A stretch of 7,777 bases of DNA from positions 1 through 7,777 of the forward strand of contig JAUWAK010000051.1 in NCBI GenBank assembly GCA_030602105.1, in the 5' to 3' direction. The notes beneath the pieces are model-generated. The model saw only the letters and a program-made list of their open reading frames with translations. It was not told the origin of the DNA and did not search any database. Positions 1-7,429 of the stretch are shown here, one piece after another. The stretch's first letter is position 1, and every line of letters begins with the position of its first letter. The position numbers were made by a program, and so were the translations under genes. The stretch comes from Candidatus Aerophobota bacterium. GTDB lineage: Bacteria; Aerophobota; Aerophobia; Aerophobales; AE-B3A.

Positions 1-1445
1 TGTTCCTTCAGCTGGTCCGCCAGAACTCCATTTTTGAGAATAGCTAGAAGATGAGTCTTTGCAGTTAAAGATTCATGTCCCACAAATTCGCTTCTTGCCA
101 CCTTTTCTTTCAGCGAGGGAAAACTCGCAGTCTCCATCTCCCTCATCCCAATCCTCTGCCCCCTAAATTCTTTCCTGCCCCGCTCTCTCTGCTTAGTCAG
201 GAGTTCCTCGGTCAGATTTCTATCTATCCTCATTCCTTCCTCACCTGCTATCTCCTCAGTAAGATCCAGAGGAAACCCATAGGTATCATAGAGTTTGAAC
301 ACCTCGGAGGGGGGGATCAACTCTTTTTTCTTTCTTTTCAATTCATAAATTATCCCTTCCAGGATTCTCATTCCCCGGCTCAGGGTGGTGAGGAAATTCT
401 CCTCCTCCGCCCGAATTATCCTGGCCACATCTTCTTTAGCCTTTGCGAGGTGTGGGTAAGAGTGTTCCATAAGCTTGGTCACGACAGGAACCCCTTGATA
501 TAAAAAAGGCTCCTGCAAACCTAATCTCCTGCCAAAGCGACAAGCCCGCCGAAGTATTCTGCGTACCACATATCCCCTACCCACATTGGAAGGAAATATA
601 CCTTCTCCCAAAAGGAAGGTCAGAGCACGCAGATGATCACAAATCGCCCTTGTGCCCAGTTTATCTTTCGGTACCTCTGTAATAAGCTTCATTAGCCATT
701 CAAGGATGGGACGGAACAGGTCCGTCTCATAATCATCTTCAACTCCCTGAAGGACCGATGCTGTTCTCTCCAAACCCATGCCGGTATCGATATTCTTGGA
801 AGGAAGCGAGGAGAGCTTTCCCTCCTCATCGCGGCTAAACTGCATAAACACCAAATTCCACAGTTCTACCCACCTTGAGCAATCACAACCAGGCTGACAG
901 TCCTTCCTCCGGCAGCCAAAATCCTCTCCTCTGTCGAAAAAGATTTCTGTGTCCGGCCCACAGGGACCAACTTCTGCTGAGGACCAGAAATTGTCCGACT
1001 CACCTTTTCTGAGTATCTTTGAGGAAGGAATTCCTATTTTTCTCCATATGAGGTCTGTCTCATCGTCATCCTGAAATATGGTTATCCAGATGCGCTTACC
1101 TTCAAGCCCAAGTTCCTCCGTCACAAACTCCCATCCCCACTGACAGGCCTCTTCTTTGAAGTAGTCACCCAGAGAGAAATTGCCCAGCATCTCAAAGAGA
1201 GTGTGATGGTGAGGCGTTTTGCCCACTCTGTCCAAATCATTTGTACGAAGACAGAGTTGACAGGAGACAAGGCGCGCGGCAGGAGGTTTCTTTTGTCCTA
1301 AAAAGAAGGGCTTGAAGGGCACCATACCTGCAATAGTGAAAAGGAGGGCCGGATCGTCAACGGACAAAGGGGCAGAAGGCTGAATGAGGTGATTCCTCTT
1401 TTCGAAAAAGCTTAAGAACCTCGCCCGAATTTCGTCCCCTCTCAT
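1..1445 (-). CDS. alaS: Alanyl-tRNA synthetase, N-terminal 481 residues (3' end outside window)
   Basis: Cytoplasmic class II synthetase that charges tRNA(Ala) with alanine. The frame runs open from an ATG at 1445 to the left edge, giving 481 codons plus two bases; full-length AlaRS is about 870-880 residues, so roughly the second half is missing. Visible in order: the motif 1 region with LLFTIAGMVPFKPFFLG (34-50); the RTND loop (67-70), the short form without the AGGKH insertion of E. coli-type enzymes; motif 2 HHHTLFEMLGNFSLGDYF (79-96); GPCGP (160-164); a Cys-rich stretch (178-189); ELWNLVFMQF (194-203); motif 3 DTGMGLER (220-227); and the tRNA-recognition helices with CDHLRA (269-274) and GRGYVVRRILRRA (289-301). 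The editing domain and C-Ala domain lie outside. The start is supported by the family N-terminus and by an SD ten bases after priA. No defect is visible in the part present. Confidence 0.97.
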   Translation of the reverse strand, partial: MRGDEIRARFLSFFEKRNHLIQPSAPLSVDDPALLFTIAGMVPFKPFFLGQKKPPAARLVSCQLCLRTNDLDRVGKTPHHHTLFEMLGNFSLGDYFKEEACQWGWEFVTEELGLEGKRIWITIFQDDDETDLIWRKIGIPSSKILRKGESDNFWSSAEVGPCGPDTEIFFDRGEDFGCRRKDCQPGCDCSRWVELWNLVFMQFSRDEEGKLSSLPSKNIDTGMGLERTASVLQGVEDDYETDLFRPILEWLMKLITEVPKDKLGTRAICDHLRALTFLLGEGIFPSNVGRGYVVRRILRRACRFGRRLGLQEPFLYQGVPVVTKLMEHSYPHLAKAKEDVARIIRAEEENFLTTLSRGMRILEGIIYELKRKKKELIPPSEVFKLYDTYGFPLDLTEEIAGEEGMRIDRNLTEELLTKQRERGRKEFRGQRIGMREMETASFPSLKEKVARSEFVGHESLTAKTHLLAILKNGVLADQLKE

Positions 1446-1451
1446 TGCAAT

Positions 1452-1457
1452 CTCCCT
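1452..1457 (-). promoter_or_regulatory. Ribosome binding site of alaS, overlapping the priA stop codon
   Basis: Reading the minus strand, AGGGAG lies six bases before the alaS ATG. Its first two bases are the last two bases of the priA TAG stop. The overlap suggests that ribosomes ending on priA could help initiate alaS (translational coupling), which is inference. Confidence 0.7.
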
Positions 1458-3342
1458 ACATTAACTCTTGCGGATCCACATCCACGCTCACCCTTACTGC
1501 ATTGGTAGAGCTGGAAGAATAACCCGTCTCTCCCTTGAGAGAACCAGTTATGCGGCTCGGATTCTCATCCCTTACAATGAGCTGATACCGATACCTACCC
1601 TTGATCTTGGCAAATGGGCAAGGAGAAGGTCCCAAAAATTCAACTCCCTTCTCGCCCAGTTTCTGGCTGATCCTCTGGCTCGCCTCCGTCACCCGAGCTT
1701 CAACCTTTCCTTCAAGAAGGACTCTTGCCCAGTGAAAGTGCGGTGGATAGTGCAGTTCCTCTCTTGCTCTCATTTCTTGGGGATAAAAATCTTCCTCTCT
1801 ATCCCTGACGCATCTCAAGGAATAGTGAGTGGGGTTGTAGGTCTGAATTAGCATTTTTCCTTCTTTTTTGATGGACCTTTTTATTTTGACCAAGAGCTGA
1901 AATAGACGCTCACCAGCCCTAAAATCAGGTAGGTTAAGGAGGTTATCAGCCAAAATAATCCCCACCACCTTTGCTTCTTTGAGAATTTCTTCTTTTATGA
2001 TTAGCTTTGTCCCAATGAGTATGTCAATTTTCCCTTTAATCACCTCATCCTTGAGAGCTGAGCCTGCTAAGGAAGGACCAATATCCAGGTCGGCTCTTCT
2101 TATCAAAGCCCCAGGAAATCTTGTCTTCGCTTCCTTCTCCACCTGCTGCGTTCCTACTCCCTTACCTCTAAGCTTATTTCCAGTGCAGTAAGGGCAGACC
2201 AAAGGAGATCGTTCCTCGTGCCCGCAGTAGTGGCATGAAAGAGCCCCTTTTAGATGAAATGTGAGTCCTATATTGCAATTGGGACAACGCAGAACCTCCC
2301 CACAGTCCTGACAAAGAAGATACCGGGAGAATCCTCTCCTGTCGAGAAAAAGAATAGCTAGCTCATTTCCCTTCAGGGCCTCCTTAACGGCCTCCTCCAA
2401 GGAACGAGAAAGAACCTTATCTTCCTCCTGCCGAAGGTCTATAATCTCCACCTGAGGATGAGCCTTTCGCGTAGCTCGGGTGGAAATTGGCAAGTATTCT
2501 TTCTTATTTGCTCTGCTCCATGACTCCAGAGAAGGGCTCTGACTCATTAAGACAACAGGAAAGCCTTCTATTTTACCCCGCCTGGCCGCTACTTCCCGGG
2601 CATGGTAACGAGGTACCTCGCGCTGTTTGTAGGATGTGTTCTCCTCCTCCTCAAGAACGATCAAACCCAGATCCGGGAAAGGAGCGAACAAGACGCAGCG
2701 TGTGCCAATAGCGAAATAGGCCTCTTCCCTTCTCATTCTCATCCAACTCACGTATCTTTCCCTGTCTTTTAGCCTTGAGTGCAAGATGGCCACACAATTT
2801 CCATATTCAGACTGAATGAGCTTGTTCCAGGACGATATGTAGCTAACTTCTGGAACTACCAGAACAACCTGTCTTCCCCTTGCCAAGACGTCTTTTGTCA
2901 AAGAAAGGAAGATAGAGATCTTCTCTTCTGGCTCCTCAGCCATAAGAAGAAAAACACTTCCTCCGCTCGTTTGTGCAAGATTCCCAGAACAGGAAATCTT
3001 TTTCCCCTCAACTTTCTTTTCCTTGTCTTTGAGAGAACGCTGGATGGGGAGCATGGAGTGGAGAGACTGACCTAAGGAACAGTGATAGTACTGACTGACC
3101 CATTCACCAAGTCTGAGAAGAGGACGAGATATGGCTGGGAAATCATCTACTAACTTGATAACGTCTTTCAGCTTCCTTTCCCCTTTCTTCCTTTCCCGGG
3201 TAACAAAACCCTTGAGATTCCTGTTTCTGAAGGGAACGAGTACCCGGCTGCCTATCTTGACCCGGGCAGCGAGTTCAGTAGGAACTCTATACCGGAATGA
3301 CATCTTTAGGGGAAGATTTAAGGCAACTTCAATGTATTTCAC
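1456..3342 (-). CDS. priA: PriA-family replication restart protein with degenerate helicase motifs
   Basis: PriA normally binds stalled forks and D-loops, unwinds a short lagging-strand arm and recruits the primosome to reload DnaB. This 628-residue protein is short for the family (E. coli about 732, B. subtilis about 805). Order: 3'-end-binding domain (1-100, opening IEVALNLPLKMSFRYRVP); short linker (101-128) where the winged-helix domain would sit; RecA-like lobe 1 (129-290); lobe 2 (315-500) with LFLDRRGFSR (331-340); zinc region with all eight Cys (344, 347, 353, 356, 370, 373, 383, 386); C-terminal domain with the family ending VRVSVDVDPQ. The P-loop is replaced by AEEPEEKIS (135-143), DEEH reads EEEE (231-234), GSATPS reads MSQSPS (266-271), and motif V and the VI double arginine are gone. 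The GTG start matches where family members begin. The frame is intact, so this is a maintained gene and not an obvious pseudogene. PriA identity is firm; loss of ATPase activity is inferred. Confidence 0.95.
   Translation of the reverse strand: MKYIEVALNLPLKMSFRYRVPTELAARVKIGSRVLVPFRNRNLKGFVTRERKKGERKLKDVIKLVDDFPAISRPLLRLGEWVSQYYHCSLGQSLHSMLPIQRSLKDKEKKVEGKKISCSGNLAQTSGGSVFLLMAEEPEEKISIFLSLTKDVLARGRQVVLVVPEVSYISSWNKLIQSEYGNCVAILHSRLKDRERYVSWMRMRREEAYFAIGTRCVLFAPFPDLGLIVLEEEENTSYKQREVPRYHAREVAARRGKIEGFPVVLMSQSPSLESWSRANKKEYLPISTRATRKAHPQVEIIDLRQEEDKVLSRSLEEAVKEALKGNELAILFLDRRGFSRYLLCQDCGEVLRCPNCNIGLTFHLKGALSCHYCGHEERSPLVCPYCTGNKLRGKGVGTQQVEKEAKTRFPGALIRRADLDIGPSLAGSALKDEVIKGKIDILIGTKLIIKEEILKEAKVVGIILADNLLNLPDFRAGERLFQLLVKIKRSIKKEGKMLIQTYNPTHYSLRCVRDREEDFYPQEMRAREELHYPPHFHWARVLLEGKVEARVTEASQRISQKLGEKGVEFLGPSPCPFAKIKGRYRYQLIVRDENPSRITGSLKGETGYSSSSTNAVRVSVDVDPQELM
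2185..2313 (-). other. Eight-cysteine zinc-binding region within PriA
   Basis: Residues 344-386 carry four CxxC pairs (CQDC, CPNC, CHYC, CPYC) with spacings of 5, 13 and 9 residues. This is essentially the spacing of the two zinc-binding sites of canonical PriA, which serve primosome assembly and DNA interaction. Their full conservation contrasts with the eroded ATPase motifs on both sides and points to selection for a structural or recruiting role. Confidence 0.88.
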
Positions 3343-3345
3343 TTT

Positions 3346-3358
3346 CCTCTACTCACCC
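3346..3358 (-). promoter_or_regulatory. Possible ribosome binding site(s) of priA
   Basis: The priA start is GTG at 3342. On the minus strand AGAGG ends only three bases before it, closer than usual. A GGTGAG element about ten bases upstream is an alternative pairing site. GTG plus awkward SD spacing suggests weaker initiation than the neighbouring synthetase genes, which is inference. The start is fixed by the match of the following residues to the PriA N-terminus. Confidence 0.45.
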
Positions 3359-3369
3359 AGAGATTATCT

Positions 3370-5148
3370 TCACTTGGAGGAGCTCGATTTGCGCCTTACC
3401 TCGAGTCCTAGCTCCCTCAGCTGCTTTTCATCTACAGGAGAAGGAGCTTGAGTTAGGAGACACACCGCCTTTTGGGTTTTGGGAAAGGGAATGACATCTC
3501 TTATGGAGCTCGCTCCCACCATGAGCATGAGGAGTCTATCCAATCCGAGAGCGATTCCACCATGAGGGGGAGCCCCTGAGGAAAGAGCGTCCAATAGAAA
3601 GCCGAATTTTTCGCGGGCCCGAAGGAGGTCTATGTTCAGAACTTTGAAGACTCTCTCCTGAATTTCTCTCTTATGAATCCTTATACTTCCCCCTCCAATT
3701 TCCTTCCCATTAAGAACAATATCGTAGCTGCGTGCTCTCACCAAATCGGGCGTATCTTCCAAAAAAGGTAGATCCTCCTCCCTGGGAGAGGTGAAAGGAT
3801 GATGAAGAGAAGTCAGGTTTCCTTCCCCGTCACGATTCAATAAAGGAAAATCGACCAGCCACAAGGGCTGGTACTTACCCTGAGGTATGAGGTTAAATCT
3901 CTTTGCTAGCTTAAGTCTGAGTTCACCCAAAGACTGATTCACCATTTCTCCCGGGCCAGCAACAAAGAAAAGCCCGTCACCTTCTTTTCCTCCCATATCC
4001 TGAGCTACCCTCTTGAGACTCCCTTCAGAGAAAAACTTGGTTAGAGAAGATCGCGGTCCCGGTGAGGAAAGAAGAATCCAGGAGAGTCCCTTTGCGCCGT
4101 ACAATGTTATCCAGCGGCAAAGCTCGTCCATATCCTTACGAGAAAGGGAAGAGGCGTCGGGAATCTTTATTCCTTTAACCTTTCCCCCATCTTCAAGTAC
4201 TTTCCTGAAGACTTCAAAGCTGCCCCCGCTAGCCCACACGGATACATCCACCAGCTCCGATCCAAATCTCGTATCAGGCTTATCGCTGCCATATCGCTCC
4301 ACAGCTTCTTTGTAGCCCAGACGAGGAAAAGGAGCCTTAAGACTCACACCTATAAGGTTTTTGAAAATAGAGACCAGCATATCCTCCACCAGACGGTATA
4401 TGTCTTCCTCTTCCACAAAGGAGGCTTCTATATCTATCTGCGTGTGCTCCGGCTGTCTATCTGCCCGAAGATCCTCATCTCTGAAACATTTGACTATTTG
4501 GAAGTATTTGTCAAAACCTGCCACCATAAGGAGCTGCTTAAAAAGCTGAGGAGATTGAGGAAGAGCGTAGAATTCCTGGGGATACACCCTGGAGGGTACA
4601 ATATAATCCCGTGCTCCCTCAGGTGTACTCTTGGTAAGAAAGGGGGTTTCTATTTCCACAAATCCTTTCTTGTCCATAAAATCCCGTACCAGCCGGGTAA
4701 GACGGTATCTCAAAAGGATATTCTTCTGCATAGTGGGTCTTCGTAGATCCAGATACCTGTATTTCAGTCTTACTTCCTCATCAGTGCCTATCTCATCATC
4801 TGGGGAAAAAGGAAGAGGACGAGATACGTTCAAAATCTCCAGATCTTCTACCATCAGCTCTATCTCTCCTGTCCCCAGCTTCGGATTCATGGAATCCTCC
4901 GGCCGCCGAGCAACCTTCCCCTTCACCAATATCACCCACCCTTCCCTCACGGAACGGGCCTGAGCATGGCTTTCCTTATCTACTTCAGGATTAAAAACCA
5001 CCTGGCTGTAACCTGTTCTGTCTCCCAAGTCAACAAAGATGAGTCCCCCGTGGTCTCTTCTCTTCTTTACCCATCCCGCTAACACTACCTCTCTATCAAC
5101 ATCCTGTTTGGTGAGAACACCGCACAGATCCGTTCTTTTCAGTCTCAT
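3370..5148 (-). CDS. aspS: Aspartyl-tRNA synthetase, bacterial type, probably non-discriminating
   Basis: Cytoplasmic class IIb synthetase, 592 residues (E. coli 590, so full length). An N-terminal OB-fold anticodon-binding domain (1-110) holds GWVKKRRDHGGLIFVDLGDR (25-44). The catalytic core has motif 1 YRYLDLRRP (130-138) onward to EIETPFLTKSTPEGARDY (165-182), motif 2 FRDEDLRADRQPEHTQIDIE (222-241) and motif 3 GGIALGLDRLL (530-540). A GAD-type insertion (about 280-420), diagnostic of bacterial AspRS, lies between motifs 2 and 3. His33 in RRDHGG is the residue seen in non-discriminating enzymes; discriminating ones such as E. coli have Leu. It may therefore also charge tRNA(Asn) with Asp for GatCAB, which is inference. 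Gly42 replaces the usual Arg of DLRDR. The gene ends in TGA. It starts three bases after hisS, a very common partner, so the two are almost certainly co-transcribed. Confidence 0.97.
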   Translation of the reverse strand: MRLKRTDLCGVLTKQDVDREVVLAGWVKKRRDHGGLIFVDLGDRTGYSQVVFNPEVDKESHAQARSVREGWVILVKGKVARRPEDSMNPKLGTGEIELMVEDLEILNVSRPLPFSPDDEIGTDEEVRLKYRYLDLRRPTMQKNILLRYRLTRLVRDFMDKKGFVEIETPFLTKSTPEGARDYIVPSRVYPQEFYALPQSPQLFKQLLMVAGFDKYFQIVKCFRDEDLRADRQPEHTQIDIEASFVEEEDIYRLVEDMLVSIFKNLIGVSLKAPFPRLGYKEAVERYGSDKPDTRFGSELVDVSVWASGGSFEVFRKVLEDGGKVKGIKIPDASSLSRKDMDELCRWITLYGAKGLSWILLSSPGPRSSLTKFFSEGSLKRVAQDMGGKEGDGLFFVAGPGEMVNQSLGELRLKLAKRFNLIPQGKYQPLWLVDFPLLNRDGEGNLTSLHHPFTSPREEDLPFLEDTPDLVRARSYDIVLNGKEIGGGSIRIHKREIQERVFKVLNIDLLRAREKFGFLLDALSSGAPPHGGIALGLDRLLMLMVGASSIRDVIPFPKTQKAVCLLTQAPSPVDEKQLRELGLEVRRKSSSSK

Positions 5149-5151
5149 AGT

Positions 5152-6411
5152 CTATACCTTGAGTTTTTCCTTGAGTCTATCCCACCTGCCCCATTCTATG
5201 GCCTCCTGCTTTCCTGAGTCCATATCCCGAAGGATGACTATCCCCTCTTCAATTTCCTTTTCTCCCAGAATCAGGGTCCAGCGAATCTTCTTTCTATTAA
5301 CCAGCTTCAGTTGGGAAGAAAGGCCTCTTTGAGACATATTCAGCTCCACCTTAACCCCTTCTGAGCGCATGAAGCCCGCCAGCTCATATCCCTTGATCTG
5401 ACTTCTCCCATCCAGAGTGAGTATATAGGCAACGGCGCCTTCTTTTCCCCGAGAAGACTCTACTCCTCCCTTCTCCAGGGCTTCGAGAAGCCTTTCCACC
5501 CCTATGGAAAAACCCATGGCCGGGGTGGCAGGACCCCCTAGGTCCTCTACCAGGTCATCGTATCTACCGCCTCCACAAACTGCATCCTGAGCTCCCAGAT
5601 CGCAGGAAATAGTCTCAAAAATAGTTCGGGTGTAGTAATCAAGTCCCCTTACCAGATGAGAATCTACGGTAAACTCCACACCTAAGTCTTCCAGGCCTCT
5701 TCTCACTTTCTCAAAGTGAGCCGAACAAGCCTCACACAGATATTCCTCTATTCCTGGTGCTTTCTTTATTATCGGCTGACATTCATCACTCTTGCAATCC
5801 AGGACCCTTAGAGTGTTAACCTCGCAGCGCTCTCGGCAGACAGGGCAAAGAGAACCTAAGTGAAGCTTGAGATATTCCTTGAGTTTTTCTTCATAACCAG
5901 CACGGCAGCTTCTGCAGCCAATACTGTTGAGCCGGATGTAAAAGCGAGGAAGAGATAGTCCTTTGAAAAATCGCACTACCATTTCTACCAGTTCCACATC
6001 TACCCAGGGACTGGCCTGCCCTATTGCCTCCACCCCTATCTGGTGAAACTCTCGAAGCCTTCCTCTTTGAGGTCTCTCATACCGGAACATAGAGCCCAGA
6101 TAATATACCCGCCACAGGTCCTCTTCCCGATACAGTTTGTGCTGAACATAGGCTCTTATGATGGATGCGGTAGCCTCAGGACGAAGGGACAGACTCCGTC
6201 CTTTCTTATCCTGAAAGGTGTACATGTTCTTTCCCGCATCTGTCTCCCCGCCAATACTGCGAAGAAAAAGGTTCGTCTCTTCAAAGGTGGGGGTTCTGAT
6301 TTCTTCATAACCATAGCGCGAGAAAAGAAAAGAAGCCTCCCTTTCCACCCATTGGTAGAAGGAGGACCGTCGGGGAAGGATATCTTCGACTCCACGAGGT
6401 GAGTGAATCAT
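5152..6411 (-). CDS. hisS: Histidyl-tRNA synthetase
   Basis: Cytoplasmic class II synthetase that charges tRNA(His) with histidine; 419 residues, normal for bacterial HisRS. Motif 1 region: PRGVEDILP (5-13) and EIRTPTFEE (37-45). Motif 2: MFRYERPQRGRLREFHQIG (108-126). The HisA signature RGLDYYTRTIFE (255-266) and GGGRYDDL (280-287) form the histidine pocket. Motif 3: AMGFSIGVERLL (298-309). The C-terminal 95 residues are the anticodon-binding domain (GLSSQLKLVN, 363-372). An insertion between motif 2 and the HisA signature carries nine cysteines (166-229) in CxxC-like pairs, a known variant arrangement that may bind zinc. The usual KEMYTF reads KNMYTF at 61-66. It lies four bases after mltG and three bases before aspS. 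The start is supported by the family N-terminus and a good SD. Confidence 0.97.
   Translation of the reverse strand: MIHSPRGVEDILPRRSSFYQWVEREASFLFSRYGYEEIRTPTFEETNLFLRSIGGETDAGKNMYTFQDKKGRSLSLRPEATASIIRAYVQHKLYREEDLWRVYYLGSMFRYERPQRGRLREFHQIGVEAIGQASPWVDVELVEMVVRFFKGLSLPRFYIRLNSIGCRSCRAGYEEKLKEYLKLHLGSLCPVCRERCEVNTLRVLDCKSDECQPIIKKAPGIEEYLCEACSAHFEKVRRGLEDLGVEFTVDSHLVRGLDYYTRTIFETISCDLGAQDAVCGGGRYDDLVEDLGGPATPAMGFSIGVERLLEALEKGGVESSRGKEGAVAYILTLDGRSQIKGYELAGFMRSEGVKVELNMSQRGLSSQLKLVNRKKIRWTLILGEKEIEEGIVILRDMDSGKQEAIEWGRWDRLKEKLKV
5156..5160 (-). promoter_or_regulatory. Ribosome binding site of aspS inside the hisS end
   Basis: On the minus strand AAGGT, formed by the last sense codons of hisS, lies seven bases before the aspS ATG at 5148. 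It is modest in strength. With only three bases between stop and start, re-initiation by ribosomes leaving hisS is plausible. Confidence 0.5.
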
Positions 6412-6415
6412 AAAT

Positions 6416-7411
6416 CTATTCCCTTTGATATCGATAAACTGCTCTCAAATGCTGCTGGTAGCTCTTGGTGAACTCGTGGGTACCGTCACCTCTGGCCACA
6501 AAGTAAAAATAATCAACCTTTGCGGGATGTAGAGCTGCATAAATACTCTCTCGTCCGGGGCTGCAAATGGGACCCGGAGGCAGCCCAAAATGAAGATAAG
6601 TATTGTATGGGGAAGGAGTTTGGAGTCCTTCACGATTCAATTTCTCACTAAAATCACCCAGGGCGTACTTCACGGTAGGATCTGCCTCCAGCCTCATCCC
6701 CCTTCGGAGCCGGTTATAGAAGACACCAGCAATGGTGGGCTTCTCCGAGGAAACCCGTGCTTCTTTCTCCACAATGGAGGCAAGAATAATCAGCCTATGC
6801 AACGAACTTAGGTCTTCTCCATGTACAGCCTCATACAGAGGGAGAATAACCTCTTCAAACCGATGCAGAAACTTCCTCGCTACCTCCTTCGGCGCCTGAC
6901 CTCCAATAAGCTGATAGGTATCGGGATAAAGATAACCCTCCAGGCTATCCTCGGGCAAGAGAAAAGAAAACTCACCTTCATAGATCCCGGGATCATTCAC
7001 CACGGCCAGGAACTCCTCCTCTCCTGAGATGCCTCTTTGACTCAGCATTTTGGCTATTTCCCATTTGGGAAGGCCCTCCGGAAAGGTAACTCGATGAGTG
7101 TGAATCTGCCCCTTCCGCAGCTCCCCCAGAACCTCCAGCATACTAGGACCAAAGAATTCGTATCGTCCTGCCTTGAGATCCTTTTCCCAGTTAAAGATCC
7201 TGGAAAGAAAAACAAATACTAACCTGCTCCTTATTACGTTGTGTCGGGACAGAATATCAGCGATCTTCAGAGAATCTGCCCCCGGAGGAATGGTGACAAT
7301 TTTCCTTTCTTGGCTGTGGAGGGGAAGAAAGACCCAGGAGATGAGAAAAAAAATCATAACAAGGACTGCCGCGGCGGTCACCCTTTTCCACCAAAAGAAT
7401 CTTAGCTGCAT
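6416..7411 (-). CDS. mltG: MltG (YceG-like) endolytic murein transglycosylase
   Basis: Inner-membrane lytic transglycosylase that cleaves nascent glycan strands and is proposed to end peptidoglycan polymerisation. 331 residues, typical length. A short basic N-terminus (to KR, 9-10) is followed by one hydrophobic segment (about 12-31), giving an N-in single-pass anchor with the rest outside the membrane. Residues 38-105 form the LysM-like subdomain (VTIPPGADSLKIADIL). The catalytic domain contains EGYLYPDTYQL (158-168), ASIVEKEA (211-218) with the invariant catalytic glutamate (my best guess is Glu215), GVFYNRL (229-235), LEADPTVKYAL (241-251), SPYNTY (267-272), GLPPGPICSPG (276-286) and AALHPA (292-297). 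All family signatures are intact. It starts 18 bases after ruvX, a frequent neighbour, and ends four bases before hisS. Confidence 0.96.
   Translation of the reverse strand: MQLRFFWWKRVTAAAVLVMIFFLISWVFLPLHSQERKIVTIPPGADSLKIADILSRHNVIRSRLVFVFLSRIFNWEKDLKAGRYEFFGPSMLEVLGELRKGQIHTHRVTFPEGLPKWEIAKMLSQRGISGEEEFLAVVNDPGIYEGEFSFLLPEDSLEGYLYPDTYQLIGGQAPKEVARKFLHRFEEVILPLYEAVHGEDLSSLHRLIILASIVEKEARVSSEKPTIAGVFYNRLRRGMRLEADPTVKYALGDFSEKLNREGLQTPSPYNTYLHFGLPPGPICSPGRESIYAALHPAKVDYFYFVARGDGTHEFTKSYQQHLRAVYRYQRE
6420..6426 (-). promoter_or_regulatory. Ribosome binding site of hisS inside the mltG end
   Basis: On the minus strand AAAGGGA lies eight bases before the hisS ATG at 6411 and overlaps the final sense codons of mltG. 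Strength and spacing are good, which supports the chosen start and close coupling of the two genes. Confidence 0.65.
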
Positions 7412-7415
7412 TTCG

Positions 7416-7426
7416 CCCCTGCCTCT
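7416..7426 (-). promoter_or_regulatory. Ribosome binding site of mltG in the ruvX-mltG gap
   Basis: The 18-base gap contains two purine-rich SD candidates on the minus strand: AGGGG four bases before the ATG at 7411, and AGAGG ten bases before it. Either could serve. The gap has no room for a promoter or terminator. Confidence 0.55.
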
Positions 7427-7429
7427 GCC

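Noticed and set aside
75..503. Open frame of 142 codons on the plus strand
   Set aside because: It lies antisense to alaS, is rich in Pro, Ser, Leu and Phe as expected for the complement of purine-rich coding DNA, and resembles no family I know.
1456..1458. TAG recoded as an amino acid (for example pyrrolysine)
   Set aside because: Each TAG falls where the family protein normally ends, and a new SD and start follow within a few bases.
1456..3342. priA as a pseudogene or a sequencing artefact
   Set aside because: The frame is uninterrupted for 628 codons. The P-loop region aligns without gaps, so a compensated frameshift does not explain it. The zinc cysteines and C-terminal motif are intact.
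3343..3369. Terminator or promoter in the 27-base aspS-priA gap, the longest in the window
   Set aside because: I see no inverted repeat with a T-run and no -35/-10 pair; it holds only SD-like sequence for priA.
3131..3494. Two overlapping plus-strand open frames across the priA-aspS junction
   Set aside because: Both are shadows of the minus-strand genes, overlap each other in different frames, and have no SD or recognisable domain.
6156..6395. Minus-strand open frame of 79 codons inside hisS
   Set aside because: It is out of frame with hisS, whose motifs are continuous through this region; it is a frame shadow.
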